Shown: positions 1 to 8,852, counted from the first letter of the stretch. The stretch is 64,000 nt of DNA from Pseudomonas violetae (GCF_023072615.1 NZ_JAKNRW010000005.1:1-64000), one strand, 5' to 3'. Made by a program: numbers and translations. Notes: generated from the sequence alone by a model not told the origin.

Positions 1-127
1 GAACTGGATCTGGACATACAATCACGAGCGCCCGAATATGGCCCTCGGCGGCATTACCCCAAAACAGAAGTTGGCCCTGGTGGCCTGAGGTCTACTTCTG
101 GTGAGTTTTAGGAATGGGGGGATTACC
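1..127 (+). mobile_element. Right end of an IS3-family insertion sequence
   Basis: The window opens inside an insertion sequence. Its transposase ends at base 88 and the sequence from there to about base 127 does not resemble the amidohydrolase gene that follows. The junction is placed just after the GGGGGGATTACC at 116-127, because to its right the minus strand reads as M20 amidohydrolase (ending HGATC) and to its left it gives an unrelated tail. The left end lies outside the window, so the target duplication cannot be checked. Confidence 0.7.
2..88 (+). CDS. IS3-family transposase OrfB, C-terminal end (partial)
   Basis: The last 28 codons of an OrfB (DDE integrase-type) transposase, with the usual ending of the group: an NWIWTYNHERPN stretch, then ALGGITP and a short basic tail before TGA at 86-88. 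In IS3 elements this segment follows the catalytic glutamate of the DDE triad. The rest of the gene is upstream of the window, so it cannot be said whether the element is intact. Confidence 0.8.
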   Translation, partial: NWIWTYNHERPNMALGGITPKQKLALVA

Positions 128-982
128 GCAGGTTGCGCCGTGCAGCTGGCAGATTCCGTCACTGATTTCGCGCATGCGCTTCTCAAGCAGCGCCTGGACT
201 TCTGGGGCATAGCTACGAGTATCGCCCTTGATCGTCACGTGAGTCGGAATTGCGTTTCGAATACCGTCGGTGATGAACTCGGTGCAGGAAATGACTGCGG
301 GCACACTCGGATCCAGGGTGCGTGACACGATAGTCTGGAGCGCCAGTACAATTTCAGAAGCGATCACGATGGGATCAATGCCCATATGTGGTCGCGCGGC
401 ATGGGTGCCCTTGCCCTTGATGCTGATGACAAAGTTGTCTTCGCTCGCCATGATTCCGCCCGAACGCGTAGCGATCGTACCCGCCGGCAAACCAGGCATG
501 TTGTGCGCCCCAAAAAGAGCATCTACCGGGAAGCGATCAAAGAGACCGTCGGCAATCATGGCTTTGGCGCCCCGGCCATGCTCTTCAGCAGGTTGGAAAA
601 TAAAGCGAACGGTACCGTTGAAATCCCGGCTTTCGGTCAAAAGTTTTGCTGCACCCAGGATCATTGTCATGTGACCATCGTGCCCGCAGGCGTGCATCTT
701 GCCCGCCCTAGTCGAGGCATGATCTCTATCAGGAGCGTCTTCGTGGATGTGCAGAGCATCCATGTCAGCACGAAGACCAATCACGCCGGTGCCATCACCT
801 ACTGAGAGGCTTGCCACGAGACCGGTGCCACCGATATTCCGATGCACTTCCAGTCCCATCTCCTGCAAAGCTGCAGTGACATAGTCGGATGTCTGCAACT
901 CTTCGAATCCAACCTCAGGATGCTGGTGCAGGTGGTGTCGCCAGGTCACCAATTGCTTGTGCAGTTCATTTTCGTTAATCAC
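92..982 (-). pseudogene. M20-family amidohydrolase (hippurate hydrolase type), C-terminus cut off by an IS
   Basis: A zinc-dependent M20/M40 amidohydrolase that would remove an acyl group from an amino acid. The minus strand starts at GTG (980-982) after a strong AAGGAGG site. Family motifs are clear: HQHPEVGFEE near residue 20, RADMDALHI near 70, HACGHDGHM near 96 and FQPAEEHGRGA near 130. Family members have about 380-400 residues. Here the native sequence stops at HGATC, about residue 285, and the last dozen residues come from the insertion sequence. The lost part contains the last metal-ligand region and the end of the catalytic domain, so the product is probably inactive. It is the last gene of the minus-strand group that includes the DpaL-like lyase 21 bp upstream. 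E. coli has a similar pairing of an M20 peptidase (ygeY) with a diaminopropionate lyase (ygeX). Confidence 0.85.
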
Positions 983-1003
983 GGTGCCTCCTTCAATTCT
1001 GAA

Positions 1004-2236
1004 TTACAGAGTGCGACGCCGCTGCCAGTCCTGCTGGCGAGCTAGCACCGACTCGCTTGTTTCCCCGACCAGGGCGCTATAGACGGAGGGGGCGGTGGCT
1101 CCCTCAGTGTTGATGATCAGTACCTTCGATTCGCTGTTCAGCCCCACGGTCTTAGCCTCGTGGGGCGCCATGGCCAGCAATTGCAGCGCCGCCAGACCTG
1201 CGACACCCGACTCGCCAGCGATTACAGGAATGTCAGTGGGACTGCCGTTGGCCAATAATTGCATCGCGCTAATGGCATGCTCATCGGTAATGGTCTGGAA
1301 AAAATCGATGCTGTTTTCCAGAAAACGCCATGCCAAGGGTGAGGTTTCACCACACGCCAGTCCGGCCATGACTGAGTCCACAGAGCCGGTTGCACTTGAT
1401 GCGCCACCGTTCACCGCACTCTGGAAAAGACAATCAGCTTGCTGCGGTTCCACCATGACGAAAGTTGGCCTTTTATCCTGATAAACCTCCCAAAGATAAC
1501 TAACGATCCCAGCGGCCATGCCCCCAACCCCGCCCTGTACGAAGACGTGAGTGAAAGGGCACTTGCCAGCCGTTGAGTCTTCGGTCTGTGCAATGATTTC
1601 TTCCGCAATGGTTCCATAGCCCTGCATCACATCGCGGGGCACGGTTTCATACCCCTCGTAGGAAGTGTCCGAGACCACGGGCCAACCGTTCTTTTTCGAT
1701 ATCAGAGCCGTGTCTTCAACGGACTCATCGTAGTTGCCATCAATACGGACGATCTGGGCGCCAAAGGCGGCAATGGCCAACTCACGTTCCACGCTCACGT
1801 TGGCGTGCAGAACAATGACACACCTGCACCCTACGCTCTGGGCAGCAGCCGCAAGCGCGCGCCCGTGATTTCCATCGGTCGCGCTCACAACGGTGAAATC
1901 GTTTAGTTCAGCTTTGAACTGACCGGTGATGAGGCCCTTGGGATCGAAACACTTCTCTGGCATGGTGCGCAAAATTAACCTGACCAGAGCGATCGGAGCA
2001 CCTAAGGCCTTGAAGCTCGCGAGGGGAGAGCGAGTTGACTCATCCTTCACCATGAACTGGGCAACCCCAAGTTTCTGTGCGATGCCCGGAAGGTTCCACA
2101 GCGGAGTGGGCGATTTGCTCAGTTGATTCCAGCCCGACAGCCACTCGCGGGACTCATGAGCAACTTCGACGGACATGATCGCTTTCAAATGTTCTGGGTA
2201 GCTTTCCCGAGTAGCACGCGGGTTGCAGAGAATCAT
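1004..2236 (-). CDS. dpaL: Diaminopropionate ammonia-lyase-like PLP enzyme
   Basis: A fold-type II pyridoxal-phosphate enzyme that most resembles 2,3-diaminopropionate ammonia-lyase (diaminopropionate to pyruvate and ammonia). The start was set at 2236, where an AAGGAAG site lies 6 bases before ATG; a longer frame opens at 2323 without support. It has 410 residues against about 400 for the E. coli enzyme. Lys76 in SPLASFKALGAP would bind PLP, Asp121 in SATDGNHG and Asp190 in VVSDTSYEGYE correspond to the catalytic aspartates of the E. coli enzyme, and FVQGGVGGMAAG is the phosphate-binding loop. Context of an amino acid ABC importer and an N-acyl amidohydrolase suggests catabolism of an imported diamino acid or its acyl derivative. 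Threonine dehydratase-like activity on another substrate remains possible. Confidence 0.82.
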   Translation of the reverse strand: MILCNPRATRESYPEHLKAIMSVEVAHESREWLSGWNQLSKSPTPLWNLPGIAQKLGVAQFMVKDESTRSPLASFKALGAPIALVRLILRTMPEKCFDPKGLITGQFKAELNDFTVVSATDGNHGRALAAAAQSVGCRCVIVLHANVSVERELAIAAFGAQIVRIDGNYDESVEDTALISKKNGWPVVSDTSYEGYETVPRDVMQGYGTIAEEIIAQTEDSTAGKCPFTHVFVQGGVGGMAAGIVSYLWEVYQDKRPTFVMVEPQQADCLFQSAVNGGASSATGSVDSVMAGLACGETSPLAWRFLENSIDFFQTITDEHAISAMQLLANGSPTDIPVIAGESGVAGLAALQLLAMAPHEAKTVGLNSESKVLIINTEGATAPSVYSALVGETSESVLARQQDWQRRRTL

Positions 2237-2332
2237 GTTGGCTTCCTTAATTTTGAAAACAAGCATCCGTTGGCTTTTACGGAGCCACCGGATGCCAGCG
2301 ATATTGGGGTGCGAATGAGGCAATGTGTATGG

Positions 2333-3109
2333 TCAAGCTGTGGCGGTTCTGTACCTGCCCAGGAATTGCCTTACGCGTTCACTGTCGGAGTTCGTGAAGA
2401 ATTTTTCAGGAGCTGCGCGTTCGATCACCATCCCTTTGTCGATGAACACGACTTCGTTGGAGACGGCACGAGCAAACTCCATTTCATGAGTCACGATGAT
2501 CATCGTGAACCCGTCTTCGGCGAGTGAGCGCATAACGGCCAGCACTTCCCCGACCAGCTCAGGATCCAATGCAGAAGTAGGCTCGTCGAACAGGATTACT
2601 TCCGGATTCATTGCCAGAGCGCGCGCGATTGCCACGCGCTGACGCTGACCTCCAGACAACGACCATGGATAGGCGTCGTGTTTGTGGGATAGCCCGACTT
2701 TCTCCAGCAATTGAACTGCGTGGTCATGCGCGTCCTTACGGTCAACCCTCATGACATGAATTGGGGCTTCAGTGACGTTCTGCAGGACAGTCAGATGTGG
2801 CCAGAGGTTGAAGCTCTGGAACACCATGGCAGTCCGCGCGCGCATCGCCGCCAGTTCACGATTGGACATGGGTTTTTCGTTGGAGCTTTTCACCCCCATC
2901 CGATCGCCGCCAATATAAATTTCGCCGCCGTCGGGGACTTCTAGCCAGTTGATGCAACGCAGCATTGTGGACTTTCCTGATCCGGATGAGCCCAGGACGC
3001 TGACAGTCTGTCCCCGTTCAACCTTCAGGTTGATGCCTTTGAGGACTTCAATACCGCCGAAATGTTTGTGGAGGTCACGAACTTCAACAACTGGAATTGA
3101 CTTATTCAT
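2333..3109 (-). CDS. Polar amino acid ABC transporter, ATP-binding protein
   Basis: The ATPase of a PAAT-type amino acid importer (GlnQ/HisP family), 258 residues, cytoplasmic. Walker A GSSGSGKST lies near residue 37, signature LSGGQRQRVAIARAL near 152, Walker B VILFDEPTSALDPE follows and the switch histidine is in VTHEME. It overlaps the end of the permease gene by 8 bases (the permease stop lies just inside its ATG), so the two are translationally coupled. The gene is 96 bp upstream of the DpaL-like lyase start, in the same direction, which makes an operon likely. Confidence 0.93.
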   Translation of the reverse strand: MNKSIPVVEVRDLHKHFGGIEVLKGINLKVERGQTVSVLGSSGSGKSTMLRCINWLEVPDGGEIYIGGDRMGVKSSNEKPMSNRELAAMRARTAMVFQSFNLWPHLTVLQNVTEAPIHVMRVDRKDAHDHAVQLLEKVGLSHKHDAYPWSLSGGQRQRVAIARALAMNPEVILFDEPTSALDPELVGEVLAVMRSLAEDGFTMIIVTHEMEFARAVSNEVVFIDKGMVIERAAPEKFFTNSDSERVRQFLGRYRTATA

Positions 3110-3767
3110 GTACTAAACCTCGTTTCTGTGCTAGGCGGCTCAGGCGACGCAGCAATGTCTCTACGACCAATGTGACCGACCAATACAAGGCAATCACGAA
3201 GATGAAAGGCGGGAGAGGGACGAAATATTTGGCCTGCACAGCTGAAGCTGCAGCTGTTAAGTCCATCAACGTGATGATCGAAAGGAATGCTGTGTCTTTG
3301 AGCAGACACACCAACTGATTACCGAACAGCGGGCCGGAGCGCATTACCATCTGCGGCAACAGAATTCGCCAGTACATTCTGGAGTTGATGAACCCGTGCG
3401 CGTAGGCAGCCTCAGCCTGGCCCGCCGGCAGAGACGTCCTTGCTGCACGCAGAATTTCCGCGAAGTAGGCGCCGTGATAGGTGATCAATGCGAAGAAACC
3501 AGCCGACCAGACATCCAATCTCAGACCAAGGTTAGGGAGGCCGTAGTACAGCAGGTACAGGAAGATCAGAAAGGGGAGCATGCGCATGAGGTCTAACCCC
3601 CAGCGGATGAGCTTTCTAGGAATGTTCTCAGTACCTTCCAAAAGGAACGCTAGAAAGCACGCCAGGATGAACGCCAGTGCACCGGATACGCAAAACAGAG
3701 CCAGCGTATTTTGCAGGCCTTCGCCGAACAGGCCTATGTTGTCCCAGATCATTTTGAAACCGTTCAT
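3102..3767 (-). CDS. Polar amino acid ABC transporter permease (HisM/GlnP type)
   Basis: An inner-membrane permease of 221 residues with about five hydrophobic segments. The family EAA loop is at residues 136-160, reading QAEAAYAHGFINSRMYWRI followed by the LLPQ motif that docks on the ATPase. It lies 8 bp after the second permease gene, with which it would form the heterodimeric channel. The substrate cannot be read from the sequence; the neighbours suggest a diamino acid or a conjugate. Confidence 0.9.
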   Translation of the reverse strand: MNGFKMIWDNIGLFGEGLQNTLALFCVSGALAFILACFLAFLLEGTENIPRKLIRWGLDLMRMLPFLIFLYLLYYGLPNLGLRLDVWSAGFFALITYHGAYFAEILRAARTSLPAGQAEAAYAHGFINSRMYWRILLPQMVMRSGPLFGNQLVCLLKDTAFLSIITLMDLTAAASAVQAKYFVPLPPFIFVIALYWSVTLVVETLLRRLSRLAQKRGLVHE

Positions 3768-3775
3768 GGGCGCTC

Positions 3776-4417
3776 CTACATAGCCAGACGCTTGGCGCGC
3801 GAGTCAGCTATTCGCTGGAATCGAACAAGGCCGCCAATAATTAAGATGTACAGCAATCCCGCCGCCAAAATGGGTGGCAGCGGATCGTAAGTCACGGCTG
3901 CGATGCGGTTGGTAACCCGTGTCAGATCAACGATGCCGATCATGGCAATCGCGGGACTACTCTTCACAAGAAGAGACATCTCATTAACTAGACCAGGCAG
4001 GCTTGTGGTCATCATTTGCGGCAGCATGATTCGACGAAGTGTGAGCCCTGTAGTTATGCCGGCTGCTTTTGCGGCTTCCAGCTGTTCTCTGGAAAAGCTG
4101 GTCAGCGCTCCGCGCCAGATTTCGGCGTTGAAAGCCGTGGTATTGAGTGTCATTGCAGCGATCGCAACAACCCGTGGGTCAACTTCCCATCCCATCGACG
4201 GAGCGATGACGAAGAGAAAGAGAACCAGCGTCACCATGGGGGTCGCTCGGATCAGGCTGACATAAACAGCAAGAAACTGGCTGACCCCCGGGATTTTTGC
4301 CGCACGAAGCATTGCGACTACCAGCCCCAGAGCAACACCCAGAATGATTGATATGCCGGAGATCCAGACTGTCGTCCAGGCGGCGTGAAGCAGAGTGAAC
4401 CAGTCACTGTCTTCCAT
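3776..4417 (-). CDS. Polar amino acid ABC transporter permease
   Basis: Second permease subunit, 213 residues from the ATG at 4417. This start has an AAGGAC site 7 bases upstream, whereas the longer frame to 4432 needs TTG. The EAA-loop region reads QLEAAKAAGITTGLTLRRI and LPQM follows, typical of the HisMQ family. Hydrophobic segments at about residues 15-40, 55-75 and 80-100 and near the C-terminus indicate a polytopic membrane protein. It is separated from the binding-protein gene by a 113-bp gap with a strong inverted repeat. Confidence 0.9.
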   Translation of the reverse strand: MEDSDWFTLLHAAWTTVWISGISIILGVALGLVVAMLRAAKIPGVSQFLAVYVSLIRATPMVTLVLFLFVIAPSMGWEVDPRVVAIAAMTLNTTAFNAEIWRGALTSFSREQLEAAKAAGITTGLTLRRIMLPQMMTTSLPGLVNEMSLLVKSSPAIAMIGIVDLTRVTNRIAAVTYDPLPPILAAGLLYILIIGGLVRFQRIADSRAKRLAM

Positions 4418-4487
4418 CGGTATGTCCTTCAACGTGCTCTTTGACCTAGGCAGCCCTGCTCAGTCAAAGAGAGATTGCGACACAGCG

Positions 4488-4518
4488 CCCCTGCTCGGGC
4501 GTCGTCGCTGAGCAGGGG
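4488..4518 (-). promoter_or_regulatory. Inverted repeat between binding protein and permease genes
   Basis: A perfect 9-bp inverted repeat, CCCCTGCTC (4488-4496) and GAGCAGGGG (4510-4518), with a 13-base loop. It follows the binding-protein stop by 12 bases and has no U-run after it on the minus strand. In many ABC importers such a stem after the binding-protein gene stabilises that part of the mRNA and lowers expression of the membrane genes. That role is inferred here from position and structure. Confidence 0.6.
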
Positions 4519-4530
4519 AGTGTGGTGGCT

Positions 4531-5436
4531 TTATTGCTCAGTCAGCTTCCTGAACCGCTCCAGGGAAGAGATGGACTCATGTGGCAGATCGTCGAACGAT
4601 TGCCCCAACCATTTCTTCTGAAGCTCTAACAATTTCCCAGTGTCGCGAAGGTGGTTCACAAACCCGGTGAGGTATTCGAGCAGCTCTTTATTGCCCTTGG
4701 CGACCGGCCAGGCGATGAACCCTTTTCCGGAGGTGGCTTCACCAACTGCGAAGACTTTTGGTCGTTCTTTGACGAGCATGTTCGCAGGAACAATCGAGTT
4801 CACGACATAGTCGAGGCGTCCATTAGCCAAGTCGGCGTAGGCTTCCGGGTAGGATTGGTACTGAACAATCTTGCCCAGTGATCCGCCCATTGTTTTAAGC
4901 TTCGCATCGAGTTGCGTCAGACGTGCCAGTTGTGCACCGCCTGCTTGGACACCCACAGTCAAGCCCGACAGGCTTGAGAGATCCTTGATCCGATCATCGT
5001 TTGCACGCTTGATGTAATGCGAGACTTCAGGGGCTACCGGAGCTACGAAGTCAAAAGCGCCAAGTCGCTCCTCCGTCACGCCCGCGCCAGTGATTGCACC
5101 GTCGTATTTGCCGGAGGTAATACCCGCCAGAAGTCCTGTCCAAGGCATGATGTCTTGCTTAACTTGAAACTTCGCGTACTTGCGTAGTTCAGCAATGACA
5201 TCTTTATGAAAGCCGTCCGACTCCCCATCTTTGATAAATTCGAAGGGGTAGTAACTGTCCTCGGTCGCTATATTGAGAACACCTTTGGCCTTGACTTCTT
5301 CAAGTGTTGCAGCTTGACTGGCAGAGAACATGCCCATACTTACACTTAGGATAATACTTGCTGCGCCCGCAGCCATGAAGCGACCTGCTAATGAGAGGAC
5401 AGTATTTTTGGTTGGTGCGTTATGTTTAAGCTTCAT
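4531..5436 (-). CDS. Periplasmic substrate-binding protein of a polar amino acid ABC transporter
   Basis: An SBP_bac_3-type solute-binding protein, 301 residues. The N-terminus has a basic start, a hydrophobic core at about residues 20-40 and a cleavage site near SASQAA. The family hallmarks follow: GVLNIATEDSYYPFEF near 53-68, DGFHKDVIAEL, and the ligand region TGAGVTEERLGAFDFVAPV near 115-133. It is the first gene of the minus-strand group ending with the amidohydrolase. The 337-bp gap to the divergent Lrp-type regulator holds the promoters of both. Ligand specificity is not determinable from sequence alone. Confidence 0.9.
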   Translation of the reverse strand: MKLKHNAPTKNTVLSLAGRFMAAGAASIILSVSMGMFSASQAATLEEVKAKGVLNIATEDSYYPFEFIKDGESDGFHKDVIAELRKYAKFQVKQDIMPWTGLLAGITSGKYDGAITGAGVTEERLGAFDFVAPVAPEVSHYIKRANDDRIKDLSSLSGLTVGVQAGGAQLARLTQLDAKLKTMGGSLGKIVQYQSYPEAYADLANGRLDYVVNSIVPANMLVKERPKVFAVGEATSGKGFIAWPVAKGNKELLEYLTGFVNHLRDTGKLLELQKKWLGQSFDDLPHESISSLERFRKLTEQ

Positions 5437-5773
5437 TACAGAATTCCCAGTTGAATGGTGGCGGGCAGTACCAAACTTAGAGCTGCTGCGTGTCTTGGGA
5501 TCGCTTTTTTCATGCTATCTCCATTTTTTATTGTTTTCTGCAGATGGGAATAGCCCGCACCTTATCAGTAGGATGGGGTGAAATAATCCTACGGCGGCTG
5601 GCCTGCACGATTGGTCGAAAAAGCCGTGGCGAAATGCATCAATCTTGCGAATTTGGCATTTTGTTGCACGGCGTACAGCGTTCACGTCATAAAAAAGGAG
5701 GCGTGACGCAAGGAATCGCCATAGGGGGGGTATTCTGTTGTAATGGCGGCGTCCTTTGAGAGATGAATTCCCA
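5437..5773. promoter_or_regulatory. Divergent promoter region between transporter operon and Lrp regulator
   Basis: A 337-bp non-coding gap between two divergently read genes. Lrp/AsnC regulators usually control a divergent operon from such a gap, so this is the likely control region for uptake and catabolism genes to the left. No clear symmetric Lrp box could be picked by eye. A GGGGGGG run lies at 5725-5731, shortly before the regulator gene. Confidence 0.5.
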
Positions 5774-6238
5774 ATGAATCTTGACAGCTACGACCGGAAA
5801 ATCCTTAACCTGCTTCAGATCAATAACCGCATCTCCCAGAGAGAGTTGGCCGAAGAGGTGAACCTCTCACCCTCTGCCGTCAATAGGCGTATTGCCGCTC
5901 TAGAGGCAGCAGGCGTCATACAATTCAACGTGAGTATCGTAGACCCCGCGCTCGTAGGTAGGCCGATCACCATCATCGTTGAAGTCAAGCTGGAGAATGA
6001 ACGGCTCGATCTCCTGGATGAGATAAAGAAACGATTTATTAGTTGTCCGCAAGTCCAGCAAGTTTATTATGTCACCGGCGATTTCGATTTTTTACTTGTG
6101 ATGAACGTGAGGGATATGGGGGAGTACGAGCAGCTGACTCGGGAGCTGTTTTTCTTTGGTAATATACAGCAGTTTAAAACATTTGTTGCAATGCGGAATA
6201 TCAAGCGCACATTTGCGGTTCCCATTGAGAGTAAATGA
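5774..6238 (+). CDS. Lrp/AsnC family transcriptional regulator
   Basis: A 154-residue regulator with the N-terminal winged helix-turn-helix (LDSYDRKILNLLQINNRISQ, then LSPSAVNRRIAALE, residues 3-48) and the C-terminal RAM ligand-binding domain (residues 70-145, with YYVTGDFDFLLVM). The ATG at 5774 was chosen because it starts the usual LDxxDRKIL opening; a TTG six codons upstream is possible. Proteins of this type sense an amino acid and activate or repress a neighbouring catabolic operon, here most likely the divergent ABC-transporter/DpaL/amidohydrolase group. Confidence 0.9.
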   Translation: MNLDSYDRKILNLLQINNRISQRELAEEVNLSPSAVNRRIAALEAAGVIQFNVSIVDPALVGRPITIIVEVKLENERLDLLDEIKKRFISCPQVQQVYYVTGDFDFLLVMNVRDMGEYEQLTRELFFFGNIQQFKTFVAMRNIKRTFAVPIESK

Positions 6239-6347
6239 TAAACAGACTTCTCTGCGGAATGGTGCAGCGTACTAAAGTCGGAAACAGTGGGGCACGGTTT
6301 CGACACCTTAGAATCCTGGCTGGCTAATTGATCTTGGCTTGAGTGCA

Positions 6348-6377
6348 AATGGCCCTTTCAGGGCCATTTTTGTTTTT
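6348..6377 (+). terminator. Rho-independent terminator
   Basis: AATGGCCCT and AGGGCCATT form a stem with a TTC loop, followed by a T-rich run TTTTGTTTTT. It lies about 110 bp after the Lrp regulator and 38 bp beyond the EamA gene end, so it may serve both strands. Confidence 0.85.
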
Positions 6378-6414
6378 AACATTTTACTAGGTCACATCAA
6401 GCTTTGATTGTCTT

Positions 6415-7305
6415 TCATCCTTTGCGTGCGATAAGGATCCCTGTAAGGACAATCAAACCGCCAGCTGCCTGAGTAATGGAGAGGGGTTCGCTCAGAACTA
6501 TCCAAGCGAGGAGGGCTGCCACAATGGGTTGAATCAATAGTGTCAATGACGAGAACGTCGGGGGCAACCATGCCAATGCGAATGTAATGAGGCCTTGGCC
6601 TCCAGTGTGACATATCCAAGCAAGAGCTAGTAATACTCCCCATCCTGACAATGCCAACGGAAGAAACTGTGATTCAAAGATCAATGCAAAAGGTAGAACA
6701 GTAAGGGCCGCCGCTAAGGTGCTCCACCACATTACCGTAACTGTGGAAAAACGATCGCGCACGCGTCCTAATACCAGAAAGTAACCTGCGTAGATGAATG
6801 AGCCAAAAAGCGCTACGGCATCGCCCACGATGTTTCCGCTCCCGACAGAAGCAGGCCCACCTTTCAGAACGACAACTCCTACAACAGCGAGTATCAGCCC
6901 AACTAAAAAAGTCGGGCTGATTGGCGTGCGAAACAGAAGCCAGCCTAGCAATGCGACCGATATGGGCGTCATATTGATTAGCAAGGTGGCGTTCGCTACA
7001 GATGTCATATGCAACGAAATGTGCCAGGTTGCTAGCTCGGCACCTAGGAGTACCCCAGGTAAACCTGCCAGCAATTTTTGCCTCCACGTTGAAGCTGTGC
7101 CCGTGCCAGCGTCCTCAACTGAGCCACTGCGGAACATCAAGAAGAGCGGCAACAATGCTAGGGTTATGCGCCAAAAGGCGGTTGATACCGCTCCCAGTTC
7201 AGATAGCCGCACAAGAACGGGTGAGCAGCCAATTGCAATGCCACCCAGTACGAGAGCGGGAAGTGCGCGAGTTTGGAGCGTCGATGCCAATGCCTTTGTG
7301 GTCAC
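6415..7305 (-). CDS. EamA/DMT-family transporter
   Basis: A 296-residue inner-membrane protein with about ten hydrophobic helices and two EamA repeats (roughly residues 15-145 and 155-290). The first repeat has the typical SPVLVRLSELGAVSTAFWRI opening and MTSVANATLLINMTPI near residue 100; the second repeat ends LSEPLSITQAAGGLIVLTGI. Such proteins usually export amino acids, nucleosides or other small metabolites. The reading frame starts with GTG at 7305, after AGGA. It is convergent with the Lrp regulator and stands alone. Confidence 0.87.
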   Translation of the reverse strand: MTTKALASTLQTRALPALVLGGIAIGCSPVLVRLSELGAVSTAFWRITLALLPLFLMFRSGSVEDAGTGTASTWRQKLLAGLPGVLLGAELATWHISLHMTSVANATLLINMTPISVALLGWLLFRTPISPTFLVGLILAVVGVVVLKGGPASVGSGNIVGDAVALFGSFIYAGYFLVLGRVRDRFSTVTVMWWSTLAAALTVLPFALIFESQFLPLALSGWGVLLALAWICHTGGQGLITFALAWLPPTFSSLTLLIQPIVAALLAWIVLSEPLSITQAAGGLIVLTGILIARKG

Positions 7306-8047
7306 AATTTATCCTAATGAGCAATCGGATGTAGATTTGCCTGGGTGCACACGCTATCGGCGCTTTTGAAACAGGCTGATTGAAATGGGCCTCGCGTTTT
7401 ATCTGGAAAGCTTTTCGCGTGCGGATGTTGTCGCAATAAGTGGCTATAGATTTGAAATGCATTAAAAGCTAGGTAATATGAAAGTATATAGCATTCACGC
7501 GAAACAGAATTGCAAGTTCGGCACTGATAGTGGCTGAAAATTTCACGCAGAATTAGGCCGTAGGATGATAACTCGTCACTGGCTGATGTGCTTTGCACAA
7601 TGTAGTGATCGAATTTTCATCAAGTTATTGAGGCGTCAACGATAGCTAGCGATCCTAGTAACTGACGATGGGAATGAGTTGAAACTCATGTAGAGATACT
7701 CGCTATTAAACTCGCTTTAGGCAAGGCGGGACAGTTCAAAACAAGCAAAGTTGTCATTGCGTTTACGCTTCGGCCAGAGTTTGATTTCGAAGTACCATTG
7801 CGAAACACCTGGCATTTCGCAAAAAAATGCATTTCAAGGGCGGAAATGTCACTAAGTGTGTGGCCAGTCTGATTCATAATCTTCTAGCCGTTGTGTTGAG
7901 GTCATTTTAATAAGTCCTTAAATTTTATGGATGATACCTTTAAGGCTCTCGATTGGGAGATATGGTGTTCGCTGTGCCTCCTTACTTGGTTTCAGCACTC
8001 TAGCAGCGCTTAAAGCGACTATGACCGAGCCCCATGAAAAACAAGAC
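7306..8047. other. Non-coding stretch without a recognisable gene
   Basis: About 740 bp of lower-GC sequence between the EamA gene and the insertion-sequence fragment. Short frames exist on both strands (for example minus 7686-7877, 63 codons) but none has family-like composition or a supported start. The first part probably carries the EamA promoter. Confidence 0.5.
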
Positions 8048-8084
8048 ACCGTTTCCCCCTTACGATAAGGGATAGGCAAACGGT
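8048..8084 (+). repeat. Hairpin just upstream of an insertion-sequence orfA fragment
   Basis: ACCGTTT at 8048-8054 pairs with AAACGGT at 8078-8084, and an inner CCCTTA/TAAGGG pairing extends the stem. The structure ends 1 bp before the ATG at 8086. Structures over the start of transposase genes can limit read-through translation; whether this belongs to the element or to the flank is not clear. Confidence 0.5.
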
Positions 8085-8085
8085 T

Positions 8086-8205
8086 ATGTTTATGACTAAC
8101 AGCAACGACAAGAGTGTGGATCTTTCGGGCCAGGAGCGGCGGCGCCGCTGGAGCCCAGAGCAAAAGCTGGCCACGGTTCGCGAGAGCCTTGAGCCGCGCA
8201 ACTGC
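8086..8205 (+). pseudogene. Transposase OrfA N-terminal fragment (IS3/IS66-type helix-turn-helix protein)
   Basis: About 38 codons reading SGQERRRRWSPEQKLATVRESLEP, the opening of helix-turn-helix OrfA/TnpA proteins of several insertion sequences. Family members continue into the recognition helix, but here homology stops at about base 8200 and the DNA turns into the 3' side of a recombinase gene on the other strand. It is a truncated end of an element that cut the recombinase gene. Confidence 0.65.
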
Positions 8206-8852
8206 AGTCGTTCCGGAAACGGATTCTCCGCGTCGTCCGGGCGAATCAGTGTGCGAATGATCTGGAGTTGCGTATCTGTCAGGCTGCGGTAACGAGTGCG
8301 GTCGGGACGAACATTGATGATATGGCTCTCAAAGCGTCGTTCAATGACGTCGGCGACATCTGCAAATACCACCTCGATGTTAGCCAGGGTGGTTGAGTTT
8401 TGACGGGCGCGCGGGATGTAACGGGTGACACATCAGGACAGGTATTGCTTCAGCAATCGCAGGTACTGGTCACGAGTACGCGGATCGACATGCGGAAAAG
8501 GTGCCGTTGCAGCTGTGCCGATTCGGGCGACCAGATTATCGGCCTGACGGCCGATTTGGAGCCAGATGGCGTAACCATCCAACAAGGCGAGAATCGCCTC
8601 AAAGTGACAGGCCAAGATGGCCTCATCGATATCCAGATCTCGGCTGTTGGCATAGGTGTAGAAAGCCTGGATCGCACGCAGGTGCGCTGCGGCGGTGTTG
8701 TATGCACGATGCCTGAGCTTGAGCTTGAGCTGGACGTAGATGAATGGGACTAGCTTGGGCAATGGCGCCGCCTGACCATCCTGCACAAGCAGCGGTACCC
8801 GCTGACCAGAAGAGTAACGGCACTGAATCAGCTTCATCGGCAGCCACCTCAT
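8206..8852 (-). pseudogene. Tyrosine recombinase/integrase-like gene, nonsense-mutated and truncated
   Basis: The minus-strand frame starts at 8852 (alternative ATG at 8837, MKLIQCRYSSGQ) and looks like the N-terminal core-binding part of a site-specific tyrosine recombinase: AAAHLRAIQAFYTYANSR near residue 60 resembles the SAM-like domain. A TGA at 8433-8435 stops it after 139 codons. The same frame then continues open with coding-like sequence (RQNSTTLANIEVVFADVADVIE, later RYRSLTDTQLQIIRTLIRP) to the fragment junction near 8206. The catalytic R-H-R-Y domain is absent. It marks an old mobile element or island that can no longer excise by itself. Confidence 0.7.
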
